A DNA stretch of 64,000 nucleotides, from positions 1 through 64,000 of the forward strand of contig DASWMJ010000010.1 in assembly GCA_036399775.1 (NCBI GenBank), read 5' to 3'. The position numbers and the translations under genes were made by a program. Below the pieces are notes generated by a model that ran no database searches, was not told where the DNA came from, and worked only from the letters and a program-made list of their open reading frames with translations. Of this stretch, positions 1 to 8,243 are shown piece by piece; positions within the stretch are counted from its first letter, which is position 1; each line of letters begins with the position of its first letter. This DNA comes from JADMIH01 sp036399775. GTDB lineage: Bacteria; Chloroflexota; Chloroflexia; QHBQ01; JADMIH01.

Positions 1-141
1 GTTATTCCCCACAAAAGGGCAGGTCAACTACGTGTTACTCACCCGTCCGCCACTATACCCCCGAAGGGGTACCGTTCGACTTGCATGTATTAAGCACGCC
101 GCCAGCGTTTGTCCTGAGCCAGGATCAAACTCTCCAAACAA
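1..141 (-). rRNA. rrs: 16S ribosomal RNA, 5' end (partial)
   Basis: The reverse complement carries the universal bacterial 16S start: AGAGTTTGATCCTGGCTCAG followed by the conserved GCTGGCGGCGTGCTTAATACATGCAAGTCGAACG region and GGACGGGTGAGTAACACG. The gene reads leftward and leaves the window at position 1, so only about 140 nt of its 5' end are here. The mature 5' end is placed near 141 by analogy with other 16S genes. Two consensus promoters lie upstream at 277-305 and 493-521. Confidence 0.97.
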
Positions 142-276
142 GAACTTTCACGGAAATCTTCTCGATTTCCAATCCGGTACTATTTAGAGGAACTGACTGT
201 TTCCTTCTTTTACTGTTCTCTCCACTCTTCAGTTGTTAAGGTTCTTTTTGCGGCACCCTTTCGGGGCGCAGGGATT

Positions 277-305
277 ATTATAACAAACGTGCCGGGCGAT
301 GTCAA
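277..305 (-). promoter_or_regulatory. rRNA promoter P2 (proximal)
   Basis: On the minus strand a perfect TTGACA (300-305) and a perfect TATAAT (277-282) are separated by 17 nt. They lie about 135 nt upstream of the 16S 5' end. The leader in between contains a small GC hairpin and an A-rich stretch. This is a housekeeping-sigma promoter for the rRNA operon. Confidence 0.85.
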
Positions 306-492
306 GGCGATTCAGGACTTTTCGTAGCGAGTCGTTCAACTCGCCTTGCCTGGCCGGGGCGAACAAAAAGCCGGTGTATCTTCACCGGCGCAGAAATAGA
401 TACTCAAACCCTGGGGGTTATATTGTATTGTTATCTCTGCAATTGGCGCTCCAACTGGTCGATTTTTAATCCTTTGCCTCTCGGCAATGGTT

Positions 493-521
493 ATTATACA
501 AAACAGTATATTTCCTGTCAA
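493..521 (-). promoter_or_regulatory. rRNA promoter P1 (distal)
   Basis: A second perfect TTGACA (516-521) / TATAAT (493-498) pair with a 17-nt spacer on the minus strand lies about 215 nt upstream of P2. It points in the same direction, towards the 16S gene. Tandem promoters are usual for rRNA operons. Confidence 0.75.
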
Positions 522-614
522 GGAGAATTAGCTCAGACTTTAGACCGATTTTTGGGCAGCCAGGGCAGTTGGCTGAGGCCATCTGGTATATTATCCATAC
601 AGGGAGGGTATTAC

Positions 615-1229
615 ATGGCGGGTTCTTTCAAGGTTGCGCCTTTCGGGACGGTGGCGTGGGTCTGGACGGTGGGTTTCGTTGCCGCGCTCATCTTCTTCGC
701 TGTGCGTGCTGGGCTGGCTATTTCCGGTGGCCTTTTCCCGGACACATACGACGTGGGGGGAGCTATTATTCTGGCCGTGCTTATCGTCTATGGGTGGCTG
801 CGCTCGGTGAAAGGCTACCGGGTGGGAGAGGGCAACATTGTCGTTCAGCGGGCAGGCCCTGGCCGCATAAACTTCTCTCTCGAAGACATGGCGAGCGTGC
901 GGGTGAAATCCGACATCGGCTCCTTCTTCAACTCCGGCTTCCTGAGCATAGGCGGCCTTTTCGGCTGGGCAGGCAGGGCGCGCGTCCGCAACCCCAGCGA
1001 CATCAAATCCCTGGACGCGGATGTTTACGGCACGAACCCCGGCAAGTCGGTGGTCCTCGAAATGAAGAGCGGGCGCACGGTAATCGTAACGCCAGCCGAC
1101 CCGCAAGCCTTCGCCATCGCCGTGCGAGATGCTGGGGTCAGGGACCAGAGTTCAGGGGCCAGGGACCAGGGGTCAGGGACCAAAAGTTACTCAGCAGGTG
1201 TGGCTAAGAGCAAGAAGAAGCGAAGATAG
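615..1229 (+). CDS. Membrane-anchored PH-like domain protein
   Basis: The ATG at 615 follows a strong Shine-Dalgarno AGGGAGGG (601-608); upstream in-frame codons lack one, so this start is chosen (204 aa). Two hydrophobic segments (about residues 12-35 and 48-65) precede a soluble region with the alternating pattern of bacterial PH-like (bPH2/DUF304-type) domains, including a KGYRVGEGNIVVQRAG strand region and a late TVIVTPADPQAFAIAV helix. Family assignment rests on this pattern only. The last ~35 residues (VRDQSSGARDQGSG...) are encoded by tandem GGGTCAGGGACCAG-type repeat DNA, so the C-terminus looks like in-frame repeat expansion and not conserved protein. It is followed 22 nt later by the DUF167 gene, probably in the same transcript. 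Confidence 0.7.
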   Translation: MAGSFKVAPFGTVAWVWTVGFVAALIFFAVRAGLAISGGLFPDTYDVGGAIILAVLIVYGWLRSVKGYRVGEGNIVVQRAGPGRINFSLEDMASVRVKSDIGSFFNSGFLSIGGLFGWAGRARVRNPSDIKSLDADVYGTNPGKSVVLEMKSGRTVIVTPADPQAFAIAVRDAGVRDQSSGARDQGSGTKSYSAGVAKSKKKRR

Positions 1230-1251
1230 ACGCGTATCAGAAAGGTGCGTG

Positions 1252-1560
1252 ATGCTCGATACCAGCTCATATGGGATTGAGGCCACCCCGACAGGCGTCA
1301 CGATCAGGGTATACGTTGCTCCGCGCTCGTCTGCTAACAAGGTAGTGGGAGTATATAACGGCGCTTTGAAAGTGGCGCTCACGGCCCCGCCGGTGGAGGG
1401 TGCCGCCAACAAGGCGCTTGTAGAGTTCTTTGCCAAGACCCTCGGCGTGCCTAAGAGCGCCGTAAAACTCATAGCAGGCGAGACATCCCGCCACAAGGTG
1501 CTCTCCATATTGGGAGTAGGAGCGCAGGCTACCCTCACGCGGCTGGTGGAGGTCTCCTAG
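1252..1560 (+). CDS. DUF167 / YggU family protein
   Basis: A 102-aa protein beginning at the ATG at 1252, preceded by GAAAGGTG. It has the family hallmarks: an early VRVYVAPRSSANKVVG-like strand, then ALKVALTAPPVEGAANKALVEFFAKTLG, then VKLIAGETSRHKVLSI. The segment PPVEGAANKAL is the signature of the UPF0235/DUF167 family, whose molecular role is not established. Length is typical of the family. Its stop codon overlaps by 4 nt the end of the opposing CPBP protease gene, so the two are convergent with no room for a terminator. A longer upstream reading is encoded by repeat DNA and is not accepted. Confidence 0.88.
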   Translation: MLDTSSYGIEATPTGVTIRVYVAPRSSANKVVGVYNGALKVALTAPPVEGAANKALVEFFAKTLGVPKSAVKLIAGETSRHKVLSILGVGAQATLTRLVEVS

Positions 1561-2303
1561 TCCAGCCTGGGCCGCCGCAGCCAGAGGGCAGCTATCATTA
1601 GAGAGTCTACTATCCAGTGGGCAACTATAGAGCCTGCGAGGTTGCCTGTGCGCTCTCTCAGCGCGCCGAACAGCAGACCTGCCACACCTGTGGTGAGCAT
1701 ACCGCCCACCACTGCGATAGGCTGGGTGTGAGGGCGGAGGAAGCGCGGCAGGCGGGCGGCGCTGGCGATATTGGTCTGCGCGGCAGAGGTAGCCGTCACG
1801 GTCAGGTGCCACCCGGCGAAGCCGAGCGAACTACCTATGATGGCCCACTTTGGCCCAACCTGCTTGCGTAGCGCCGCATGCAGCAGCCCCCGGAAGGCCA
1901 ATTCCTCAAGCAGTGCGATGCCGATGGGGGTGTCCACGAAGAGGTTCTTGAGCAGCTCTCGCCGCGTCAGACCCTGGATAGGGCCGTACTCCATCGGGGT
2001 ATCAAGCAAGATAGGCCGCCAAAAAAAGAAGAGGGGTGGCGCAGACAACGCCAACCCCAACCCCACGCCACCCAATGCAGACTTTGCCAATCCGTCCCTA
2101 TGCAATCCAACCGCCTTCCAACCGCCCGGCCTCAAGGCTGCATACGCCAGCATTAGGGCGACGAAAGACGGATTCAACCTCTGGAAGAAGCTGTCGTGGA
2201 ACTCCCCCTTTTTGTGCGCCCACACACCGAGGCCGTTGCTGTACGCCATGAGCACGGCAGCGAGGGCTAGAGGTTCGCGGAGGTCTAATGCTGAGGCTCC
2301 CAC
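1557..2303 (-). CDS. CPBP family intramembrane metalloprotease (CAAX protease-like)
   Basis: A 248-aa polytopic membrane protein with the abortive-infection/Rce1 motifs: LLEELAFRGLLHAALR (motif 1, EExxxR), a later GFAGWHLT (FxxxH-like) and HWIVDSLM near the C-terminus (HxxxD-like). In Rce1-type proteases these Glu and His residues bind the catalytic metal inside the membrane. The start is GTG at 2303, 6 nt after an AAGGAG. The gene is 12 nt downstream of the TIMP-like gene and probably belongs to the def-led transcript. The substrate is unknown; bacterial members often mature peptides or confer immunity. Confidence 0.85.
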   Translation of the reverse strand: MGASALDLREPLALAAVLMAYSNGLGVWAHKKGEFHDSFFQRLNPSFVALMLAYAALRPGGWKAVGLHRDGLAKSALGGVGLGLALSAPPLFFFWRPILLDTPMEYGPIQGLTRRELLKNLFVDTPIGIALLEELAFRGLLHAALRKQVGPKWAIIGSSLGFAGWHLTVTATSAAQTNIASAARLPRFLRPHTQPIAVVGGMLTTGVAGLLFGALRERTGNLAGSIVAHWIVDSLMIAALWLRRPRLD

Positions 2304-2315
2304 TTCTAGCTCCTT

Positions 2316-2915
2316 CTACCGGTACTTACCGCGCGTACGAGATTGCACCGAGAGCAGCAATAGACCCAACGCTACAGCGAGCAGAGAAGCCAGCAACACG
2401 GGTAATATCTGCTCGGCTGGCTGGCCCGTCAAGGGCATGCCTGGGTAATCTCTGCTGTTCTGGTCCAAGATGCTGATTTGGTTTGAAGCGATTGTCAGGT
2501 TTCGCGTCAGCCCGCATATAGTCATGCTGGCATGCAGTCTGCCGTCTGCTGGGGATGTGTAGGCGTATACCAGGTAACTTTCGTCCAATACAAAGGGAAT
2601 ATCACACGTGCTAGGATTGCGATTTTCCATGTAAGTGGTTATCTGGCCTTGCTCAGGCCCTTTCCATACCCTCCGCACTTCGAATTGCACGGCGATATAG
2701 TTATCATCTTGAGCGTTGGATACGGCGGCCAGGTCTGTTATGGCTATCACTTTGCCTGCGAATACCATATCGGCGGCCCGCACTGAGCCTCTGACTCTCT
2801 CTTTCAGAGGGGGAGATGGAGCGCAGGAACAGGCATACGCTGCCGGTGGCTTCCACGAAGACACAGCGAGCAGGAGAATTACGAGACAAGTAGCGTATAT
2901 CAGTCTCCTAGCCAT
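2316..2915 (-). CDS. Secreted TIMP/NTR-like protein with C-terminal membrane anchor
   Basis: A 199-aa protein with a signal peptide (residues 1-28) that releases an N-terminal CSCAPSPPL. A Cys-x-Cys directly after the signal is the hallmark of tissue-inhibitor-of-metalloproteinase (NTR) domains, where the N-terminal cysteine can chelate a protease metal. Further pattern elements are ADMVFAGKV, FEVRRVWKG and a late CD...C pair. A hydrophobic segment (about 168-188) followed by basic residues anchors it facing outward. SD AGGAGAGG precedes the ATG. It lies 10 nt downstream of def. Inhibitory function is not shown by sequence; bacterial TIMP-like proteins are mostly uncharacterised. Confidence 0.75.
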   Translation of the reverse strand: MARRLIYATCLVILLLAVSSWKPPAAYACSCAPSPPLKERVRGSVRAADMVFAGKVIAITDLAAVSNAQDDNYIAVQFEVRRVWKGPEQGQITTYMENRNPSTCDIPFVLDESYLVYAYTSPADGRLHASMTICGLTRNLTIASNQISILDQNSRDYPGMPLTGQPAEQILPVLLASLLAVALGLLLLSVQSRTRGKYR

Positions 2916-2925
2916 GTCGCCTCTC

Positions 2926-3456
2926 CTACACTTCCAGCATCTGCTTCTCTTCCTCGCTGGCCTGGGGGTCTATGCGTTGCAGGGTCTTGATGTCTACGAT
3001 GCGGTCGGTGAAGAGGATACCGTTGAGGTGGTCTATCTCGTGTTGGAGGACGCGGGCGAAGTAGTCGTGCGCCTTGATACGCACTTCTTTGCCTTCGGGG
3101 GTCTGCCCCTTGACGGTGACGGCGGTATGGCGCGGCACTTCGCCCACCCAACCGGGGATGCTGAGGCACCCCTCCAGGCCGTCCGCCATTTCATTATTGG
3201 CCTTCACTATCTCAGGGTTGCACAGTGCAACCTTGAACCCGCGCTCTTTATCTTCCTTCTCCGGCACAAACTCGGCCACCAGCAAACGTATAGACTGCCC
3301 GATCTGCGGCGCTGCCAGCCCCACCCCATGGTTGGCGTGCATCGTCTCAAACATATCGGCTGCCAATTTACGCAGGTTAGCGTCAAACGCCTTTATCTTC
3401 TTGGCCTTGTCCCTCAAGATAGGGTCCGGTTCAAACCTGACTTCAAGCAGTGCCAT
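2926..3456 (-). CDS. def: Peptide deformylase
   Basis: A 176-aa enzyme that removes the formyl group from nascent proteins using a metal ion. All three signature motifs are present: HGVGLAAPQIG (motif 1, GxGLAAPQ), EGCLSIPG (motif 2, with the metal-binding Cys) and LQHEIDHLNG (motif 3, HExxH). The start ATG at 3456 follows GGAGGAAGC. The gene lies 137 nt downstream of priA, an arrangement (priA-def-fmt) common in bacteria, although no fmt follows here; the next genes are a TIMP-like protein and a CPBP protease. The gap to priA is filled by GCGGAAT heptamer repeats. Confidence 0.97.
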   Translation of the reverse strand: MALLEVRFEPDPILRDKAKKIKAFDANLRKLAADMFETMHANHGVGLAAPQIGQSIRLLVAEFVPEKEDKERGFKVALCNPEIVKANNEMADGLEGCLSIPGWVGEVPRHTAVTVKGQTPEGKEVRIKAHDYFARVLQHEIDHLNGILFTDRIVDIKTLQRIDPQASEEEKQMLEV

Positions 3457-3468
3457 GCTTCCTCCAAA

Positions 3469-3588
3469 TGCGGAATGCGGAATGCGGAATGCGGAATATA
3501 GTACAGTTTATACAGTTCCAGACATGATTCCATATGATAACAAATTTGCTCGTATCAATCACAGATTCCGCATTCCGCATTCCGCACT
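3469..3588. repeat. GCGGAAT heptamer arrays, inverted pair
   Basis: Tandem copies of the 7-mer GCGGAAT (about 3469-3497) are followed 65 nt later by the complementary ATTCCGC array (about 3564-3588). The pair can therefore form a long stem-loop between priA and def. It is one of several period-7 arrays in this window. Confidence 0.85.
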
Positions 3589-3592
3589 CGGC

Positions 3593-6391
3593 TCACAGCA
3601 CGCTCATCGGGTCTACGTCGAGGGACCATCCGTGTCCGGGGTGGAAGCCGTCCAGGAGGGGGGCTACGTCCGTGCCTCTCAGTAGCACTTGCCAGCGATA
3701 GCGGCCTCTTACTTTGTGGACGAAGCACGGGGCAGGGCCGAGCACGTCTATCTCGCCTGCGGGGGAGGCAGGATCGTCAAGGCCCATCTGCTCTACCTTG
3801 CGGCGCAGGTAGCGGGCTACTATCGTAGATTCTTGTTCACACCGTTCGTTGCTCGTGGAAGAATAGACCAGCCTCGCCAGTTGCCCGTAGGGTGGGTAGC
3901 CGTGCTCGGCGCGGAAGCGTATCTCGTTCGTGTAGAAACCCTTGTAATCGTAGCGAGTCGCCACCTCGATGGCGTAGTGGTCGGGGTTGAAGGTCTGCAC
4001 GACCACCTTGCTATGGGTCGTTTCGGCGCGCCTGCCCGCCCGCCCGGCCACCTGCATCAGCAACTGCACGCTACGCTCAGGAGCGCGAAAATCGGGGAGG
4101 AAAATGCCAGTGTCGGCGCTGATGACCCCCACCAGCGTCACGCGGGGTATGTCGAGGCCCTTGGCTATCATCTGCGTGCCCACCAGCACGTCGGCCTCTC
4201 CGCGCATGAACATGTCCATAATGTCCGCGTGCCCACCCTGGCGCGAGGCGGTGTCGCGGTCCCAGCGCAGCACGCGGGCGCGTGGGAAGAGCGCGGCCAT
4301 CTCGTCCACTACCTTCTGCGTGCCCACCCCGAAGCCCTTGATGTGGCCGCTCCCGCACTTAGGGCACTCCTTCGGCGTAAGGGAAAAAGCGTTGCATCGG
4401 TGGCAGATCATACCGTAAACGTCGGCATGGTACACCAGGGGCACGTCGCACCTGTGGCACATCGGTACGTGGCCGCACTCCCGGCAAAGGACAAAGCTGT
4501 TGCTGCCACGCCTGTTGAGATAGAGGATAGCCTGCTCCCGCCGTGCAATGGTCGCCTCTATCTCTGTTCGCAAGGCGCGGCTGAAGATAGAATGGTTGCC
4601 GGAGCGCAGTTCCGCCCGCATGTCCACCACCTGCATCTGTGGCATGGGCAGGTCGGTGGTGAGGTCGGAGCCGTTGCGGGACCGCCGCCTGCCCACGCGC
4701 CTGGGTAGGGATAGCAGCTTGTACTCACCGGATTGGGCACGGTGGTATGTTGATAAGTCGGGTGTGGCGCTCCCCAGGATGACCACGCAATCCGACAACT
4801 CGGCCCGCTTGAGGGCCACGTCGCGGGCGTGGTAGCGAGGCTGGTGGTCCTGCTGCTTGTACGCCCACTCATGCTCCTCGTCTACCACGATCAGGCCGAG
4901 GCGCGGCAGGGGCGCGAACACCGCCGAGCGCGACCCCACAACGATGTCGGCCTGCCCCTCGCGTATGCGCCGCCACTCATCGAATTGCTGGCCCGGCGAA
5001 AGCTGGCTATGTATGAGGGCCACCCTTCCCGGAAACCTGGCGGCGAAGCGATGCACCGCCTGTGGGGTCAAAGAAATCTCCGGCACCAGCACGAGAGCCT
5101 GCTTACCCATGCGCAACGCCATACCGATAGCCCGCAAGTAAATCTCGGTCTTGCCGCTACCCGTCACGCCGTGGAGGAGGAAATTTTGAATTTTGAATTT
5201 TGAATTTTGAATTTGATCTGACTCCTGATCCCTGATCCCCGACCTCTGGCCTTTAACTCCTGACCACTGACCACTGACCACTGACCACTCCCGTAAAGCG
5301 ATAGAGATTTCGCGCCAGGCGGCGGCCTGGGCGGAGGTGAGCGAGGGAGCTTCGTCGTTGAGGGTGGCGGCGGTGGGGGGGACGGGCTTGCGGTAAATGG
5401 GCCTCTGCGATAGCTCCACCAGCCCTTTGCGTTCCAGCGCGGTTACGGTGGACGAGGTTGCGCCTGTATGGAGGTATAGATCGCGCAACAACTGCCAGCC
5501 TTCTTCCGGTACATCGCCAGGCTGCTCTGCCTCATATGGTGTAAGGGCGTGACTTATCGCGCCCTGTCCACCTGGCGTAGCGTGCCCATTGCGGGGGCCG
5601 CTGCCGGTCAGGGCGCGGCGCTCGGTGGCGGCGATGCGCTTCAACAACCAGTCGAGGGTCGCGGCCTGCAAGGGGGCATTGTGGGCGGCGTCACGGAGGG
5701 CATCGGACGCGCTGTCGGCGGGAACGGCCAGCCTTATGATGCGTTCGTGCTGCTGGCGGGAGCGGGGCGCGGGCAACTGCGTCTGGCGAGTGACAACGCC
5801 TTTGTTCTCAAGATCGCGCAATACCGAGATGAGGCCGGAAGCCGGGCCGGAGTATTTGCGCTTCAGGCTAGAGAGGGTGAGGGTAGCTTTCGGGGTGCTC
5901 TTGAGCAGAGAGACTACCTGACCCTGCCTGCGACCCAGCGCGGCCATGAGGGGGTCTTGCAAATCAGAGATGAGGCCAACAGTGGTGATGGCCCTGCGCG
6001 CCACCCCCGGCGGCAGCATAGGCGCGATTGCCTGCCAGAGCGTGCAGCGATAATAAGAGGCTATCCACCGCGCTAGAGATAGCATGGCAGGGGGAAGCAT
6101 GGGGCGGCGGTCCACCAGGCGCAGAATAGGCTGCGTGGCCTCGACCGGAGATGCGTCCGCAAGCTCGACCACCACCCCATAGGTAGGCTGGCCGCGCAAA
6201 GGCACTATTACCAGGTGGCCCGGCTCAACTTCCCCGATCAGGCGGCCAGGGACGTGGTAATGCAGCAGGAGGCCCATAGCAGGGTCGCTCTCCGGCGCAT
6301 CAACGGCGTCCTCTTGCGCAGGGGCACCTTGCGAAGTGGCGTGCCGTTGCTGGTCCAGCGCTACCACCGCGTATCTAGCCCAATTCTCCAT
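3593..6391 (-). CDS. priA: Primosomal replication restart helicase PriA
   Basis: A 932-aa 3'-5' helicase that reloads the replisome at stalled forks. In order: N-terminal DNA-binding domain, Walker A GVTGSGKTE, Walker B VVDEEHEW (DEEH), GSATPDLSTY, an eight-cysteine zinc region (CRECGHVPMCHRCD ... CHRC ... CPKC), then helicase motifs GTQMIAKGLD and QVAGRAGRR. Family members are usually 700-830 aa. Part of the extra length is a stretch (REWSVVSGQWSGVKGQRSG and beyond, ending KFKIQNF) directly before Walker A, encoded by heptamer repeat DNA at about 5178-5291, in frame. A second loosely conserved insertion follows the DNA-binding domain. The start ATG at 6391 has only a weak SD. Def, TIMP-like and CPBP genes follow. 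Confidence 0.95.
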   Translation of the reverse strand: MENWARYAVVALDQQRHATSQGAPAQEDAVDAPESDPAMGLLLHYHVPGRLIGEVEPGHLVIVPLRGQPTYGVVVELADASPVEATQPILRLVDRRPMLPPAMLSLARWIASYYRCTLWQAIAPMLPPGVARRAITTVGLISDLQDPLMAALGRRQGQVVSLLKSTPKATLTLSSLKRKYSGPASGLISVLRDLENKGVVTRQTQLPAPRSRQQHERIIRLAVPADSASDALRDAAHNAPLQAATLDWLLKRIAATERRALTGSGPRNGHATPGGQGAISHALTPYEAEQPGDVPEEGWQLLRDLYLHTGATSSTVTALERKGLVELSQRPIYRKPVPPTAATLNDEAPSLTSAQAAAWREISIALREWSVVSGQWSGVKGQRSGIRDQESDQIQNSKFKIQNFLLHGVTGSGKTEIYLRAIGMALRMGKQALVLVPEISLTPQAVHRFAARFPGRVALIHSQLSPGQQFDEWRRIREGQADIVVGSRSAVFAPLPRLGLIVVDEEHEWAYKQQDHQPRYHARDVALKRAELSDCVVILGSATPDLSTYHRAQSGEYKLLSLPRRVGRRRSRNGSDLTTDLPMPQMQVVDMRAELRSGNHSIFSRALRTEIEATIARREQAILYLNRRGSNSFVLCRECGHVPMCHRCDVPLVYHADVYGMICHRCNAFSLTPKECPKCGSGHIKGFGVGTQKVVDEMAALFPRARVLRWDRDTASRQGGHADIMDMFMRGEADVLVGTQMIAKGLDIPRVTLVGVISADTGIFLPDFRAPERSVQLLMQVAGRAGRRAETTHSKVVVQTFNPDHYAIEVATRYDYKGFYTNEIRFRAEHGYPPYGQLARLVYSSTSNERCEQESTIVARYLRRKVEQMGLDDPASPAGEIDVLGPAPCFVHKVRGRYRWQVLLRGTDVAPLLDGFHPGHGWSLDVDPMSVL
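5178..5291. repeat. Three different tandem repeats inserted in frame in priA
   Basis: Reading the + strand, a TTGAATT array (about 5183-5214) is followed by CTGATCC-type copies (5221-5240) and CTGACCA copies (about 5257-5287). All are period 7. Together they add about 35-40 codons just before the Walker A motif without breaking the frame. The same words recur in intergenic arrays at 14677-14727 and 18239-18300. Confidence 0.85.
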
Positions 6392-6458
6392 AAGCGCGTG
6401 CTCTACCCCAGGGCTGTCGCAGAGTGGAAATAGCCGGGGAAAGCGGCCCCTGTATCCC

Positions 6459-6542
6459 TGTCATTCTGAGCGTAGCGAGGAATCTCCCGCCTCAAGAGGG
6501 TATGCGAGGGACGAGATTCTTCGCTGCGCTCAGAATGACAAG
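6459..6542. repeat. CATTCTGAGC dispersed hairpin element
   Basis: GTCATTCTGAGCGTAGCGAGGAATCTC faces its near-complement GAGATTCTTCGCTGCGCTCAGAATGAC across about 30 nt. The result is a REP-like hairpin upstream of priA. Related copies occur at 57371-57560 and 62820-62955. The remaining intergenic sequence (6403-6458 and 6543-6770) shows no gene; cytosine-rich direct repeats of CGTTTTACG type lie at about 6778-6835 before the next gene. Confidence 0.85.
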
Positions 6543-6845
6543 GGGTAGTAAGCTCGCTCACTTCCGGCATTTCCTCTTCTGGACATCCACCCATAATCTG
6601 CTCTAACTTCGGACTTCCAACTTCTAAAACGAGTAGAGCGATTATAAACCCTTTTTGCCAACGATGAACGGGTGTGCTAGAATCTTCCCAGGATGTGGAA
6701 AAGTGGCGCAACATCCCCGACTCCCAGGCATCCATTTTGCTTTACCAACTTACAGACAGAAGCCCAACGACGCACACTTACGTTTCACGTTTTACGCAAT
6801 ACGAACTACGCAATACGTTTTACGTTTCACGCATCAGGAGCACCC

Positions 6846-7493
6846 GTGATAAAGAACGCTCTACAAAATAGCTGCGCCAAAGGGTGCATGGTCTACGCGG
6901 TAGCCCTGGTATTGCTGGTGGTCTTCACCAGCATGGGCCTGGGCGGGCTGAGCACGCGATTGGGTGGAAGCAGCAAACCCCAGGCTTCCGCGCTTACCGA
7001 CTCCCGCCAGCCCGTTAGCGCGGCACCTCAGTCCGCGCCTGCGGCATCGGGTGAGGTCGCGCAACCCACAGCGGTTCCACCGACGAGTGGCCCCGCTATC
7101 GTGTTGGCGCTTCCTACTATACAGATAGTGACTGATATTTCCGTATCTGTGCCCGCACCCGCCTCCGTCCCTGCTTCCATTCCCGCGCAGCCCCAGGCGC
7201 AACCGCAGGGTGGCGAGATCACGGGAGACGCATCGCCGCCCTTCTACATCGTGCAGGCGGGCGACACGCTATGGTCCATCGCCGTCGAGTATGGCGTGGG
7301 CACGGACGGCCTGCGCGGCATAAACAACCTTGCCGACGATATCATCAAGCCGGGCCAACTGCTCTACCTGCCGCAACCCGGCCAGCCCCAGCAGCCCGCC
7401 CCCACCGGCGCGCCCGCTCAACCGCCGCCCGCCCAGGACCAGGGCAATCCCGCGCCCCAGATGCCCCAGACAGGGATCAACACCAGACCGTAA
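6846..7493 (+). CDS. LysM domain protein, membrane-anchored
   Basis: The chosen start is GTG at 6846, seven nt after AGGAG; the longer reading upstream runs through repeat DNA. The product is 215 aa. It has an N-terminal membrane segment (GCMVYAVALVLLVVFTSMGL), a long Ala/Pro/Ser/Gln-rich linker (about 40-125), and a LysM domain (about 133-178) with the typical YIVQAGDTLWSIAVEYGV start and IKPGQLLYLP end, then a Pro/Gln tail. LysM binds N-acetylglucosamine polymers such as peptidoglycan. One nt separates it from a second LysM gene, so the two are co-transcribed. Confidence 0.88.
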   Translation: MIKNALQNSCAKGCMVYAVALVLLVVFTSMGLGGLSTRLGGSSKPQASALTDSRQPVSAAPQSAPAASGEVAQPTAVPPTSGPAIVLALPTIQIVTDISVSVPAPASVPASIPAQPQAQPQGGEITGDASPPFYIVQAGDTLWSIAVEYGVGTDGLRGINNLADDIIKPGQLLYLPQPGQPQQPAPTGAPAQPPPAQDQGNPAPQMPQTGINTRP

Positions 7494-7494
7494 G

Positions 7495-8064
7495 ATGCGC
7501 TTGTTGAACCGCAACAACTCAGCAGCAAGAAAGGCCACGCGAGCAATCTCATGCGTGGCTCTTTTTGCTGTGCTGGTCGTCACTCTTGCCGCTTGCGATA
7601 GCGGCCTCACGAGCAGCGGAGAGCGCGTCAGGCTGGTGATCACTCCCGTCGCCACCCCCACGCAGACACCGCCCGCCCAGCCCACGGCAGCGCCCGTTAC
7701 TTACGTCGTGAAATCGGGTGACACGCTATCGGGTATAGCCGCCCTCTTCGGCGTGAGCGTAGACGACATCGTGCGGGCGAACAACATAGCCGACCCCAAC
7801 TCGCTTGCCGAAGGCCAATCGCTGACCATACCCGTGCGCCCCGCTCCCAGCACGCCAGGGGCAGAGGGGACGCCTCAGACCTCCGCCACGCCAGGTACGC
7901 CGGGCACGCCAGGTGCGCAGGGCACTCAAACGCCTGGGGCTGTAGCGTCCCCCACGCTGCCGCCGCCGGGGGCCACGCCTCCCCAGGGGCCTGACGTGCC
8001 CGACCCGCCGCAGGAGGACGCCTCCACCCCAGGTCCGGGCGAGTCTCCGACTATTGTCCCTTGA
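7495..8064 (+). CDS. LysM domain lipoprotein
   Basis: The ATG at 7495 lies immediately after the stop of the preceding LysM gene. The 189-aa product starts with a basic region and a lipoprotein signal ending VTLAAC (lipobox LAAC). A threonine/proline linker follows, then one LysM domain (about residues 68-113: TYVVKSGDTLSGIAALFGVS ... EGQSLTIPV). A low-complexity Pro/Gly/Thr tail fills the last 75 residues. It is predicted to be lipid-anchored outside the membrane and to bind cell-wall glycan. The promoter of the following unit (8061-8089) begins at its stop codon. Confidence 0.88.
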   Translation: MRLLNRNNSAARKATRAISCVALFAVLVVTLAACDSGLTSSGERVRLVITPVATPTQTPPAQPTAAPVTYVVKSGDTLSGIAALFGVSVDDIVRANNIADPNSLAEGQSLTIPVRPAPSTPGAEGTPQTSATPGTPGTPGAQGTQTPGAVASPTLPPPGATPPQGPDVPDPPQEDASTPGPGESPTIVP

Positions 8065-8089
8065 CATTTGCTTTTGGGTTTGGTAATAT
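8061..8089 (+). promoter_or_regulatory. Promoter for the leader of the FAD monooxygenase gene
   Basis: Perfect TTGACA (8061-8066), 17-nt spacer and TAATAT (8084-8089). The predicted transcript begins near 8096 and passes through a 15-codon ORF, alternative hairpins and an intrinsic terminator before reaching the monooxygenase gene. Confidence 0.75.
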
Positions 8090-8146
8090 TTAGTCAACGA
8101 GGCTGCGGCATCACAAAAATCTGCGCCGAAGCACTCATCCAAGTAT

Positions 8147-8230
8147 AAGGAGGTGATGCTTATGAGTACATATGAACGCATGAGCATCACCGGCGAGGTA
8201 AGCGCCTAGGCGTGTTCGCCGGTGATGCTC
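8147..8230 (+). promoter_or_regulatory. Leader with mutually exclusive pairings over a ribosome-binding site
   Basis: The segment AGCATCACC (8183-8191) is complementary both to GGTGATGCT at 8152-8160, which overlaps the Shine-Dalgarno AAGGAGG (8147-8153), and to GGTGATGCT at 8221-8229. The second pairing extends to a 15-bp stem (8182-8196 with 8216-8230) whose loop holds the palindrome CGCCTAGGCG. So the ribosome-binding site is either covered or freed. The intrinsic terminator at 8244-8277 follows. This layout resembles translational or attenuation control, but no known riboswitch class is recognised. Confidence 0.6.
8162..8209 (+). CDS. 15-aa leader peptide ORF (putative)
   Basis: ATG at 8162 is 8 nt after a perfect AAGGAGG. 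The product is MSTYERMSITGEVSA, ending with TAG at 8207-8209. The ORF overlaps the left arm of the 15-bp hairpin, so a translating ribosome would melt or block it. No run of a single amino acid is present, so it does not look like a classical amino-acid attenuator. Translation is an inference from the ribosome-binding site. Confidence 0.45.
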   Translation: MSTYERMSITGEVSA

Positions 8231-8243
8231 GAACAGACAATAA

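Noticed and set aside
423..614. 64-codon upstream extension of the PH-like protein
   Set aside because: It runs antisense through the rRNA promoter P1 and has no SD, while the ATG at 615 has a strong one.
1129..1251. Upstream extension of the DUF167 protein
   Set aside because: Encoded by GGGACCAG-type repeats and overlapping the preceding gene; the family length fits the ATG at 1252.
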